Assembly (NCBI GenBank): GCA_965216535.1
Contig: OZ244175.1
Span: forward strand, 5,704,001-5,768,000
Source of the DNA: Hoeflea_A sp965216535
Lineage (GTDB): Bacteria > Pseudomonadota > Alphaproteobacteria > Rhizobiales > Rhizobiaceae
Reading direction: 5' to 3'
DNA: 64,000 nt
Shown: one piece after another, positions 8,279 through 16,108 of the stretch
How the letters are laid out: the number at the start of each line of letters is the position of its first letter
Position numbering within the stretch: the stretch's first letter is position 1
Program-made: the position numbers and the translations under genes
The notes under the pieces: model-generated
What the model was told of the DNA's origin: nothing
Seen by the model: only the letters and a program-made list of their open reading frames with translations
Databases searched by the model: none

Positions 8279-8332
8279 TTGAACAGTTGCAATGTCGTTG
8301 CCGCCATCGTGTGTGGCTCATGTCGGATTTAA
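8279..8332 (+). CDS. Putative 17-residue leader peptide of autotransporter 1
   Basis: A short frame starts at TTG (8279) and stops at TAA (8330-8332), giving MNSCNVVAAIVCGSCRI. A GGGGG Shine-Dalgarno-like run (8267-8271) lies 7 bases upstream. The autotransporter ATG (8320) is inside this frame: its TG comes from the second Cys codon of CGSC. The region before autotransporter 2 encodes a similar peptide with the same overlap geometry. Between the copies, differences in the GCC/GCA, ATC/ATT and two TGT/TGC codons are silent in this frame but often alter residues in the autotransporter frame, which points to selection on the peptide. An in-frame ATG at 8249 would give a 27-residue version. I know of no described family for it. 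Confidence 0.55.
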   Translation: MNSCNVVAAIVCGSCRI

Positions 8333-11300
8333 AGGCACGCAACAAACGGCTTGTTGGCCCTCGGGTCGTCAGCGCGATCGCACTGGCAGTTCCTGCCGCG
8401 CCTTCGTTGCTTCTGACCACCTCAACCGCACTCGCGACATGCACCATCAATTCGACGACGATGGATTGCTTCGGCGATGAATCATCCGGCATCGTCGTGC
8501 GCCGCGACGATCACAATCCATCCATCCGGACCCTCAATGTCGATAATCTTACCCGCACGATCGGTGGTACGGGTGTCGAACTGGAGGGCAACGGAAAGAA
8601 GGGAGACAACGGCGACGGCGATATCGGCCGAGGTCACCATGGCGATCCTGGTCAGGGCGGCTTGGACCTGACCATCAACTATCGAGATGACAGGTTCGGC
8701 GTGGAAACGACCGGTGCCGGCCACGAAGGCATTTTCGTCTCCAGCAAGGCTGGTAATGGTGGTGAAGGCGGTGAAGGACGCCGCGACTTAATCGATCCCT
8801 TTTTCACTCGTGGTGGCCACGGGGGTGAGGGCGGCAGAGGCGGCAATGTCGCCATCAACAGTGTCGCCACGATCAGCACTGGTGGCACTTTTTCGCATGG
8901 TATCCTCGCTGTCAGTGACGGCGGCGATGGCGGCAGGGGTGGCCACGCCCAGGCTTCGGCCGATTCGCGAGGCGGCGACGGTGGCGCCGGCGGCCGTGCT
9001 GGAACGGTTACCGTCGTCAGCACCGGCGAGAGCATCAAAACGTCTGGCCGACAGGCCCAAGGCATTTATGCGCAGAGCCTCGGCGGAGCCGGAGGTGACG
9101 GAGGCTCGTCCTCTGGCGGAATTTGGGGCGGCGGCGGTGGCGGCGCAGGCGGTGGTATCGCCGATGAGGTCACCGTCACCAACAGCAGCGCTATCGAAAC
9201 CACCGGCCGCGGCGCAGGCGGCATTCTAGCCCAGAGTATCGGTGGCTTCGCCGGATCGGGTGGCGGCGCGGGTGGCCTGTTCTCTTTTGGCGCGAGCGAA
9301 CAGAGCGGCGGTGACGCCGACCGGGTCACCGTCACCAATCACGCGACCATTACAACACAAGGACATGCCGCCGCGGCTATCCTGGCGCAAAGTACCGGCG
9401 GCGGTGGCGGCAGTGCCAATGATGACGGGGGCATCATATCTCTCGGAGGCAAAGGTTCCGCCGGTGGCGACGCCGGGCATGTTTGGGTCACCAATACCGA
9501 GACGCTATCCACTCAAGGCAATAACTCAGCTGGCATTCAAGCTCAAAGCGTGGGCGGCGGCGGCGGCGATGCCGGTCTGTCGATCGGTTTGGTCAGCATC
9601 GGGGGCAGCGGCGGCAGCGGCGGCAAGGGCGGCGAAGTTACCGTCGAGAATTCCGGTGGCGTCTCCACGATCGGTCGACACTCCGACGCCATCATCGCTC
9701 AGAGCATTGGCGGCGGTGGCGGGCATGGAGGTTCTTCCGGCGGCGTGATTGCTTCCGTCGGCGGCAGCGGTGGCTCGGGCGGCGACGGCAGCACGGTCGT
9801 CGTCGACAATTCCGGCGATCTTTCGACGAAAGGCAGCCATTCCAATGGCATCATGGCGCAGAGTGTCGGCGGCGGCGGTGGCAAAGGCGGCAGCTCCGTC
9901 GATGTCGGTGCGTTCGTTTCCATAGGAATCGGCGGCAGCGGCGGCGACGGTGGCGACGGCGGCAAGGTTGAAATCAACAAGGACGTCGGAGCAAGCAGCG
10001 CGTCGACATCCGTCACAACCGCCGGCAACCATGCCAGCGGCGTTGTTGGCCAGAGCGTCGGCGGCGGCGGCGGCAAGGGCGGCTGGACGGTATCTGTCAG
10101 TGGCGGTCTTTATGGCGATGTCAGTCTCGGCATCGGCGGTAGCGGCGCCGATGGCGGTGACGGCAACAATGTGACCGTACACAACAAGGGCACCGTCGGC
10201 ACCAGCGGAAAATTCAGCGACGGCGTCGTGGCCCAGAGCACCGGCGGCGGCGGCGGATTGGGCGGCTTCGACGTGACGGCCGCATTGTCCACCGGTGCCG
10301 GTCTCTCGGTTGGCGTTGGCGGCGGCGGCGGTGGCGGCGGAGACTCCGGCGCCGTAGAGCTCAGCAGCTGGACCAGCGTTTCGACAAGCGGCAATCACTC
10401 CAACGGACTTGTTGCCCAAAGTGTTGGCGGCGGAGGCGGTCATGGCGGCTTCAACGCCGATCTGTCGGCTTCGGCCGATGCCAGCATCGGCATTGGCGTG
10501 GGTGGTTCCGGCGGCTCCGGCGGCGATGCCGGTGAATCCTCTCTGACATCGGAAGGCCATATCAGCACCGAGGGCAATCACGCCAATGCAGTGCTGGCAC
10601 AGAGCGTTGGCGGCGGCGGCGGCAATGGCGGCTTCAGTGCCACCTTGGCGGTGTCGGAAAGTTTCAATGTCTCGGTCAGCGTCGGCGGACGCGGCGGCAG
10701 CGGCGGCGATGCATCGGCGGTCACAGCTACGTCCAAAGGCAGCCTCACCACCAAGGGCTCGCACGCCAGCGGTGTGGTGGCGCAGAGCATCGGCGGCGGA
10801 GGCGGCAACGGCGGATTTTCCCTCTCGCTATCCGGTTCCGGTGAAGGCGGCGACATTCCGGTATCCGTCGGCGGTGGCGCCGGCAGCGGCGGAAAGGCCA
10901 AATCGGTCACGGTTGCCAATAACGGCAACATCTCGACCGAGGGCGATCATTCCTACGGCATTCTCGCCCAAAGCCTTGCAGGCGGTGGCGGCAATGGTGG
11001 CTTCAGCATTTCCGGTTCTCTGGCTATCGGCGATGGCGCCGGAATACCGGTTTCGGTTGGCGGCGGCGGTGGCGATGGACACAGCGCCGCGGCGGTGAAA
11101 GTCGACAGTATCGGAAACATCAAAACCGGAACCGCGGACAAAGGGCGCCATTCAGCCGGCATCCTGGCACAGAGCATCGGTGGCGGCGGCGGCAATGCCG
11201 GCTTCAGCGTCAGCGCCGGTGTCGTTACCGGCGAGGACGGCGGCAATATCGGCGTCAGCGTCGGCGGCAAGGGCGGTACAGGGTCGAAGGGCGGTACCGT

Positions 11301-14300
11301 TGCGGTGACAAGCCAGGGCGACATCAGCACAATCCTTGGCGGGTCGCCCGGTATCCACGCACAAAGCATCGGCGGCGGCGGCGGCAATGGCGGATTCAGC
11401 GCCAATTTCGACGGTTCGCAATACGGCAATATCGGTGTCAGCGTCGGCGGCGCCGGTGGCTCCGGCAATGACGGCTCCAAGGTCACGGTCGACAACAGCG
11501 GCAAGATCGTCACGACCGGCAAACAGTCCTACGGCATATCCGCGCAGAGCATTGGCGGCGGTGGCGGTCACGGCGGCTTCAGCCTCTCCGGGTCGTTCAG
11601 CAAGGCCACCAATGTGACAGTCGCGGTCGGCGGTTCCGGCGGCGGCGGCGGCGACGGTGGAAAGGTCGAGGTCAAGCAGAGCGGCTCGATCAGCACCGAA
11701 GGCAACAGCTCTCACGCGGTGCTGGCACAAAGCGTCGGCAACAGCGGCGGCGCCGGCGGGTTCGCTGGCGATGCCAACATCGCCATTGAGGAAGGTGGCA
11801 ATATCGGCGTCGCGGTTGGTGGCGGTGGCGGTGACGGCGGGTCGGCAGAGTCCGTGACGGTTGAAACCGAAGGTGGCGATATCCTGACCAAGGGCCGCGG
11901 CGCAATCGGCATTCTCGCTCAAAGCACGGGCGGCAGCGGCGGTAGCGGTGGCTTCGGCCTGACCGCCAATCTGGGCACCGGCAAGAAGACTGTGAACATT
12001 GCCGTGACGGTTGGCGGCGGCGGCGGAGATGGCGGCACCAGCGGCGACGTAACCGTAACCAACGCCAGTTCAGTCAAAACGGAACACAGCAACGCCCACG
12101 CGGTGCACGCCCAGAGCACCGGCGGCAGCGGTGGCAATGGCGGCATGGCCATCAGCGCCAACCTCGCGCTCAACCCCAAGTCACCGTCGCAAAATCTCGG
12201 TGTGTCCGTCGGCGGCGGCGGCGGAAAAGGCAATGTTTCAGGCAAGGTCGTTATCGACAATGACGGCGGCATCCACACGAAGGGCTTCAAGTCGAAGGGC
12301 CTCTTTGCCCAGAGCATAGGCGGCGGTGGCGGCGACGGCGGCCTCGCCTTCTCCGGCAACCTTGCAGGCGGCCAGGGCAGCAAGGAAATCAACGTCTCGG
12401 TGGGTGGCAAAGGCGGCACGGGCAACAATGCCGACACGGTCACGGTGACCAATGACGGCACGATTCTGACCGAGGGCCACTTCAGCGAAGGCATTCTGGC
12501 ACACAGCGTCGGCGGCGGTGGTGGCAGCGGCGGAACCGCGGCGGTGGCTGCTCTTTCGCGCCAGGGTCAGGGCACCTCCATTGATATTGGTGTTGCAATC
12601 GGCGGTTCCGGCGGCGCGGCCGGCGACGGCAAGGCCGTCGACGTCACCAACAACGGCACCATCATGACCGCCGGTGTCTCCTCCACCGCCATCGATGCCC
12701 AGAGCATTGGCGGTGGTGGTGGTAAGGGCGGGTCCAGTTTTGCCGGTATCGCCGGCCTCACCCAGGGTGGTGATGAACCAAAACCGCGTACCGTCAATGT
12801 CAACGTCTCGGTGGGCGGACAAGGCGGCGCCGGTGGTGATGCCGGCACGGTCAAGGTGACCAACACGGGCGGTCTCTACACCGGCGACGGATCGTCAAAG
12901 GGCATATCCGCGCAGAGTGTCGGCGGCGGCGGTGGAACCGGCGGAGCGGCCGATGCGTTTTCGCTGCTGGTCGGCCGTTGTGCCGTCTGCGGCCAGAAAG
13001 CGCCGGACAATGGCGCCAAGAAGATCAGCCTCAGCGTCAGCATCGGCGGTGCCGGTGGCGGCGCTGGCAACGGCGATGATGTCACGGTTGACAATATCGG
13101 CGGCATCGTTACCGAAGGCGCCGGCTCTGATGGCATATTCGCCCAAAGCATTGGTGGCGGTGGTGGTGACGGCGGCACCGGCGCACTCGGTCTGAAGCCC
13201 TTGCTGGGCTTGACCGGCGTCATTATTGCCGACGGCAACATCATTCTGGATCCGGCCAAGGCGGCCAAGGTCTGGACCAACATCCAGGTCGCCATCGGCG
13301 GTAGCGGTGGTGCGGGCGGCAATTCCGGCAAGGTCAAGGTCGACAATTCCGGTCTGATTACCACACTGGGAGACCAGTCCACGGCCATTTACGCCCAGAG
13401 TGTCGGCGGCGGTGGCGGTCGAGGCGGGGCATCGTCTGGCAGCGCTTTCGCTATCGCCTCCATTGGCGCAAAGGGAGCTTCCGGCGGCGACGCGGACACG
13501 GTGACGGTCAAGAACGAGGGTGACATCTTCACCCTCGGCCGCGCGTCGATGGGCATCTTCGCCCAGAGCGTCGGCGGCGGTGGCGGCCATGGTGGTGACG
13601 TTACCCAGAATCTGTTCTGGCCGGGCATTGATGTCGGCATTGGCATCGACCTGTCGCTGGGCGGCGGTAGCGGCGGCAACGGTGCGAATGTGAAGGTCGA
13701 CAATTCCGGGAAGATCGTGACCGAGGGCGCCGGCGCGCACGGCATCTTTGCCCAGAGTGTCGGCGGCGGTGGTGGCGTGGCTGGCAGCGCTGGCCTAAGC
13801 CCCGGCTCGGCCCTTTTCTTCATCGGCTCAACCGGCGACGATGGCGACGCTGGCAAGGTCGATGTTACAACCGAAGGCGACATCTATACCTTCGGCGACG
13901 GCGCAGCCGGCATCTTTGCCCAGAGCGGCAGCGGCCGGAAAAAGACCGGAAACCACGACTACGCCAACGGCGCCACCGGTACGGGCAAGGAAGTCACGGT
14001 GACGGTCGATGCCATGGTCGATACGGCGGGCATCAACTCCAAGGGCGTGATTGCCCAGAGCATCGGCGTCAACAAGAACAGCGATATCACCGTCACGGTA
14101 GAAGCCGATGGCGCGGTTATCGGCGGCGTCGATACGGACGGCAAAGGCAAAGCCAGCGATGCTGTCGGTATCCAGCTATACGATGGCAAAGACAACCAGA
14201 TCACCAATATGGGCCTGGTGACCACACAGCTCGGCTACATGGGCACGGCCATCGCCTCACGGACAACACGGGCCAACGAGACGACTGTCAACGACGCCGT

Positions 14301-15906
14301 CGACAACTACGACACCGTTACCGGATCGATCTTCCTCAGAGGTGAGACGAACAGCGTGACCAACTTCCTCGGCGGTCGCCTGAACATGGGTTCCGACATC
14401 AATGTCGGCGACGGCAACGTCGTGACCAATTTCGGAACCGTCTCGCCGGGCGATGTGGACAAGATCTTCGTGACGACCATCACCGGCAACTATGTACAGA
14501 CCGGCACAGGCAACTACGAGGTCGATGTCGACTTCAAGATTGCTGACGAAAACCCCGGCCCCGGCGTGCCCGGAGAGGCCGACCTTATACACATCACGGG
14601 AACCGCCGAACTTGACGGTTTCGTCACCGTCAATCCCGTCAACGCGGCATACCTGCAACCCGATGTGTCGGGCCGTGTGCTGATCCTGACCGCCGACGAC
14701 GAGTACGGCGATCCGACTCTGGTGGCTCACGACACCGCAGTGGTCGATTACGAGCTCAGCTACGATACGACGACCACCAACAATGTCTATCTTGGATGGA
14801 CGGTCAATTTCGCGCCGGATGGCCTCAACCGCAACGAGACGAATGCGGCTCACTACATTACGGATGTGGTCGGCGCTGGTGCTCCGGACGCCCTCACCCC
14901 GATCATCAACGCGCTGCTTGAAGCGCCTGATATCCCGACACTGCGCAACTACTACGACCAGCTCACGCCGGAAGCCTATGTCGACAATGAACTGGCCACG
15001 GTGCTTGGCAACATGCGCTTCGGCCGCTCGCTGATGAACTGTCACACCATGGACGAGGCCGGCCGCTGTGGATGGATCCGTTTCGGCGGTTACCGGACCG
15101 AGCGCGACGAGACCTTCGAGTATTTCGGTTTCACCGAAAACGTGCTCGATGGCGAAGCCGGCGTTGGCGGCATGATCAACGACAACACCGGGCTCTATTT
15201 CGGACTGAACTACGCCCGCAGCGACATCGATACGGAAGACCTGGCCTCAAGCGACGGTCATCGAATTCAGGGCGGCCTCGGCTTCAGCCATTACGGTGAC
15301 AACGGTACCGTCTTCTCGATGGCTGCTCTTGGCGGGGCTGCCTGGTACGACGTCGAGCGGTACCTCACGCTGACTGGCACGCCGATGACGGCGGAAGGCG
15401 ACCAGAAAATCTATTTCGGCGGTGGCCAGGTCAAGCTGTCCCACGAAGCAACCAACGGTCCCTTCTCGATTACACCGTCTGTTGAGGCCTGGGGTGGTTA
15501 TTTCTACAACAGCGCCATCACCGAGACAGGCGCGGCCGGCGCCAGCCTGAACGTCGACGGCGAAGGCGATTTCTTCGCTGCAGTGCGCCCTGCCCTGAAG
15601 ATTGCGACAGAAAACAAAACGGCCGGTGGCAGCACCATCAGCGCCTTTGTCCAGGGCGGGATCACGTATATCGCCTATGGCAATCAGAACTTCGGCACCG
15701 GGTTCACGGCGACCATGCAGGGCGATGCCAACGCGGTCCCGGGCTTTCTGGTCACCAGCACCCTGGCTGACTGGTATTTCGACAGCACGGTTGGCCTGAA
15801 CTGGACGGCTCCCGGCGGGACGCAGTTCCGGTTGAGCGGCGGTGCCCAGTTTGCTGACGACTACACGATTTACGGTGGTGACGCTGAACTGGTCGTGCCG
15901 TTCTAA
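8320..15906 (+). CDS. Giant autotransporter 1 with glycine-rich beta-helix passenger
   Basis: A type Va secreted or surface protein of 2528 residues. An N-terminal signal peptide ends near ALA (about residue 39). It is followed by a passenger of about 28 repeats, roughly 65-90 residues each, of the form V-x-V-x-N-x-G-x-I-x-T-x-G-x-x-S-x-G-I-x-AQS-(I/V)-GGGGG, which are likely turns of a beta helix. The C-terminal 290 residues form an outer-membrane beta-barrel ending in VVPF with a terminal Phe. Six Cys are conserved with copy 2: two near the N terminus, a CAVC pair at residues 1554/1557 and a pair at the barrel start. The ATG at 8320 has no Shine-Dalgarno and overlaps the leader ORF. Adhesin or matrix roles are inferred from the family. 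Confidence 0.85.
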   Translation: MSDLKARNKRLVGPRVVSAIALAVPAAPSLLLTTSTALATCTINSTTMDCFGDESSGIVVRRDDHNPSIRTLNVDNLTRTIGGTGVELEGNGKKGDNGDGDIGRGHHGDPGQGGLDLTINYRDDRFGVETTGAGHEGIFVSSKAGNGGEGGEGRRDLIDPFFTRGGHGGEGGRGGNVAINSVATISTGGTFSHGILAVSDGGDGGRGGHAQASADSRGGDGGAGGRAGTVTVVSTGESIKTSGRQAQGIYAQSLGGAGGDGGSSSGGIWGGGGGGAGGGIADEVTVTNSSAIETTGRGAGGILAQSIGGFAGSGGGAGGLFSFGASEQSGGDADRVTVTNHATITTQGHAAAAILAQSTGGGGGSANDDGGIISLGGKGSAGGDAGHVWVTNTETLSTQGNNSAGIQAQSVGGGGGDAGLSIGLVSIGGSGGSGGKGGEVTVENSGGVSTIGRHSDAIIAQSIGGGGGHGGSSGGVIASVGGSGGSGGDGSTVVVDNSGDLSTKGSHSNGIMAQSVGGGGGKGGSSVDVGAFVSIGIGGSGGDGGDGGKVEINKDVGASSASTSVTTAGNHASGVVGQSVGGGGGKGGWTVSVSGGLYGDVSLGIGGSGADGGDGNNVTVHNKGTVGTSGKFSDGVVAQSTGGGGGLGGFDVTAALSTGAGLSVGVGGGGGGGGDSGAVELSSWTSVSTSGNHSNGLVAQSVGGGGGHGGFNADLSASADASIGIGVGGSGGSGGDAGESSLTSEGHISTEGNHANAVLAQSVGGGGGNGGFSATLAVSESFNVSVSVGGRGGSGGDASAVTATSKGSLTTKGSHASGVVAQSIGGGGGNGGFSLSLSGSGEGGDIPVSVGGGAGSGGKAKSVTVANNGNISTEGDHSYGILAQSLAGGGGNGGFSISGSLAIGDGAGIPVSVGGGGGDGHSAAAVKVDSIGNIKTGTADKGRHSAGILAQSIGGGGGNAGFSVSAGVVTGEDGGNIGVSVGGKGGTGSKGGTVAVTSQGDISTILGGSPGIHAQSIGGGGGNGGFSANFDGSQYGNIGVSVGGAGGSGNDGSKVTVDNSGKIVTTGKQSYGISAQSIGGGGGHGGFSLSGSFSKATNVTVAVGGSGGGGGDGGKVEVKQSGSISTEGNSSHAVLAQSVGNSGGAGGFAGDANIAIEEGGNIGVAVGGGGGDGGSAESVTVETEGGDILTKGRGAIGILAQSTGGSGGSGGFGLTANLGTGKKTVNIAVTVGGGGGDGGTSGDVTVTNASSVKTEHSNAHAVHAQSTGGSGGNGGMAISANLALNPKSPSQNLGVSVGGGGGKGNVSGKVVIDNDGGIHTKGFKSKGLFAQSIGGGGGDGGLAFSGNLAGGQGSKEINVSVGGKGGTGNNADTVTVTNDGTILTEGHFSEGILAHSVGGGGGSGGTAAVAALSRQGQGTSIDIGVAIGGSGGAAGDGKAVDVTNNGTIMTAGVSSTAIDAQSIGGGGGKGGSSFAGIAGLTQGGDEPKPRTVNVNVSVGGQGGAGGDAGTVKVTNTGGLYTGDGSSKGISAQSVGGGGGTGGAADAFSLLVGRCAVCGQKAPDNGAKKISLSVSIGGAGGGAGNGDDVTVDNIGGIVTEGAGSDGIFAQSIGGGGGDGGTGALGLKPLLGLTGVIIADGNIILDPAKAAKVWTNIQVAIGGSGGAGGNSGKVKVDNSGLITTLGDQSTAIYAQSVGGGGGRGGASSGSAFAIASIGAKGASGGDADTVTVKNEGDIFTLGRASMGIFAQSVGGGGGHGGDVTQNLFWPGIDVGIGIDLSLGGGSGGNGANVKVDNSGKIVTEGAGAHGIFAQSVGGGGGVAGSAGLSPGSALFFIGSTGDDGDAGKVDVTTEGDIYTFGDGAAGIFAQSGSGRKKTGNHDYANGATGTGKEVTVTVDAMVDTAGINSKGVIAQSIGVNKNSDITVTVEADGAVIGGVDTDGKGKASDAVGIQLYDGKDNQITNMGLVTTQLGYMGTAIASRTTRANETTVNDAVDNYDTVTGSIFLRGETNSVTNFLGGRLNMGSDINVGDGNVVTNFGTVSPGDVDKIFVTTITGNYVQTGTGNYEVDVDFKIADENPGPGVPGEADLIHITGTAELDGFVTVNPVNAAYLQPDVSGRVLILTADDEYGDPTLVAHDTAVVDYELSYDTTTTNNVYLGWTVNFAPDGLNRNETNAAHYITDVVGAGAPDALTPIINALLEAPDIPTLRNYYDQLTPEAYVDNELATVLGNMRFGRSLMNCHTMDEAGRCGWIRFGGYRTERDETFEYFGFTENVLDGEAGVGGMINDNTGLYFGLNYARSDIDTEDLASSDGHRIQGGLGFSHYGDNGTVFSMAALGGAAWYDVERYLTLTGTPMTAEGDQKIYFGGGQVKLSHEATNGPFSITPSVEAWGGYFYNSAITETGAAGASLNVDGEGDFFAAVRPALKIATENKTAGGSTISAFVQGGITYIAYGNQNFGTGFTATMQGDANAVPGFLVTSTLADWYFDSTVGLNWTAPGGTQFRLSGGAQFADDYTIYGGDAELVVPF
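9054..14090 (+). repeat. Passenger-coding imperfect repeats of autotransporter 1
   Basis: About 28 imperfect DNA repeats, each carrying a GCNCARAGN-type AQS block followed by runs of GGC/GGT glycine codons. They correspond one-to-one in order with the repeats of autotransporter 2, so the array existed before the gene duplicated. Confidence 0.8.
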
Positions 15907-15959
15907 AGCGTATCGTTTGCGCAACACCATTAGGGCATTACACCTTATGCGCGTGGAAA

Positions 15960-15972
15960 CCGGTTGAACCGG
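15960..15972. promoter_or_regulatory. Perfect inverted repeat CCGGTT-G-AACCGG over the -35 box of autotransporter 2
   Basis: A 13-base odd palindrome overlaps the TTGAAC -35-like box (15964-15969). The first autotransporter promoter lacks it, so it could be a copy-specific operator. It could also be chance in GC-rich DNA. Confidence 0.3.
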
Positions 15973-15992
15973 CGCAGTCCATAAAGCAAGAT
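15964..15992 (+). promoter_or_regulatory. Putative promoter of autotransporter 2 (TTGAAC-N17-CAAGAT)
   Basis: It has the same 17-base spacing and identical CAAGAT -10 hexamer as the promoter at 8192-8220, and the same distance to the leader ORF. Conservation between the duplicated copies is the main support. Confidence 0.45.
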
Positions 15993-15998
15993 CGAGGT

Positions 15999-16017
15999 CG
16001 GTCGCGAAGCGTGACCG
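15999..16017 (+). promoter_or_regulatory. 5'-UTR hairpin before leader ORF 2
   Basis: CGGTCGCG and CGTGACCG pair over 8 positions, including one G-U, with an AAG loop. It occupies the same place as the hairpin at 8220-8235 but the sequence differs, so structure rather than sequence would be conserved. Confidence 0.35.
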
Positions 16018-16051
16018 GCGACAGGCGCTTCGCACATGCCGGGGGCAAACC

Positions 16052-16108
16052 GTGCAGTCTGTTTCGATCATCGTTGCCGCAATTGCGTGCGGCCAATGCC
16101 AAGGATAA
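16052..16108 (+). CDS. Putative 18-residue leader peptide of autotransporter 2
   Basis: GTG (16052) to TAA (16106-16108) encodes MQSVSIIVAAIACGQCQG. GGGGG at 16041-16045 lies 6 bases upstream. The autotransporter ATG at 16096 again takes its TG from the second Cys codon, and the stop lies 10 bases after the ATG, exactly as in copy 1. The two peptides share VAAI-x-CG-x-C with a hydrophobic stretch before it. The arrangement suggests translational coupling or a sensing leader. Expression has not been shown. Confidence 0.55.
   Translation: MQSVSIIVAAIACGQCQG

Noticed and set aside
8287..8319. N-terminal extension of autotransporter 1 from TTG 8287
   Set aside because: In the shared region the autotransporter frame changes residues where the leader frame stays silent, and no Shine-Dalgarno precedes this TTG.
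8431..8445. Possible lipoprotein signal (L-A-T-C and L-A-V-C) in the autotransporters
   Set aside because: The residue before Cys is Thr or Val, not Gly/Ala/Ser, and a signal peptidase I site (ALA) ends one residue earlier.
9526..10764. Long minus-strand open frames opposite the autotransporter genes, rich in Pro or Ala
   Set aside because: They are the complement of glycine-codon runs (GGC/GGN) in the passenger repeats, have no Shine-Dalgarno, and their residue composition follows directly from the repeat.
9054..14090. CRISPR-like or satellite repeat array
   Set aside because: The repeats are in one open frame, differ in length and sequence, and code for glycine-rich protein turns.
16036..16095. 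N-terminal extension of autotransporter 2 from ATG 16036
   Set aside because: It does not match copy 1, would push the signal peptide inward, and overlaps the GGGGG run that fits the leader start.
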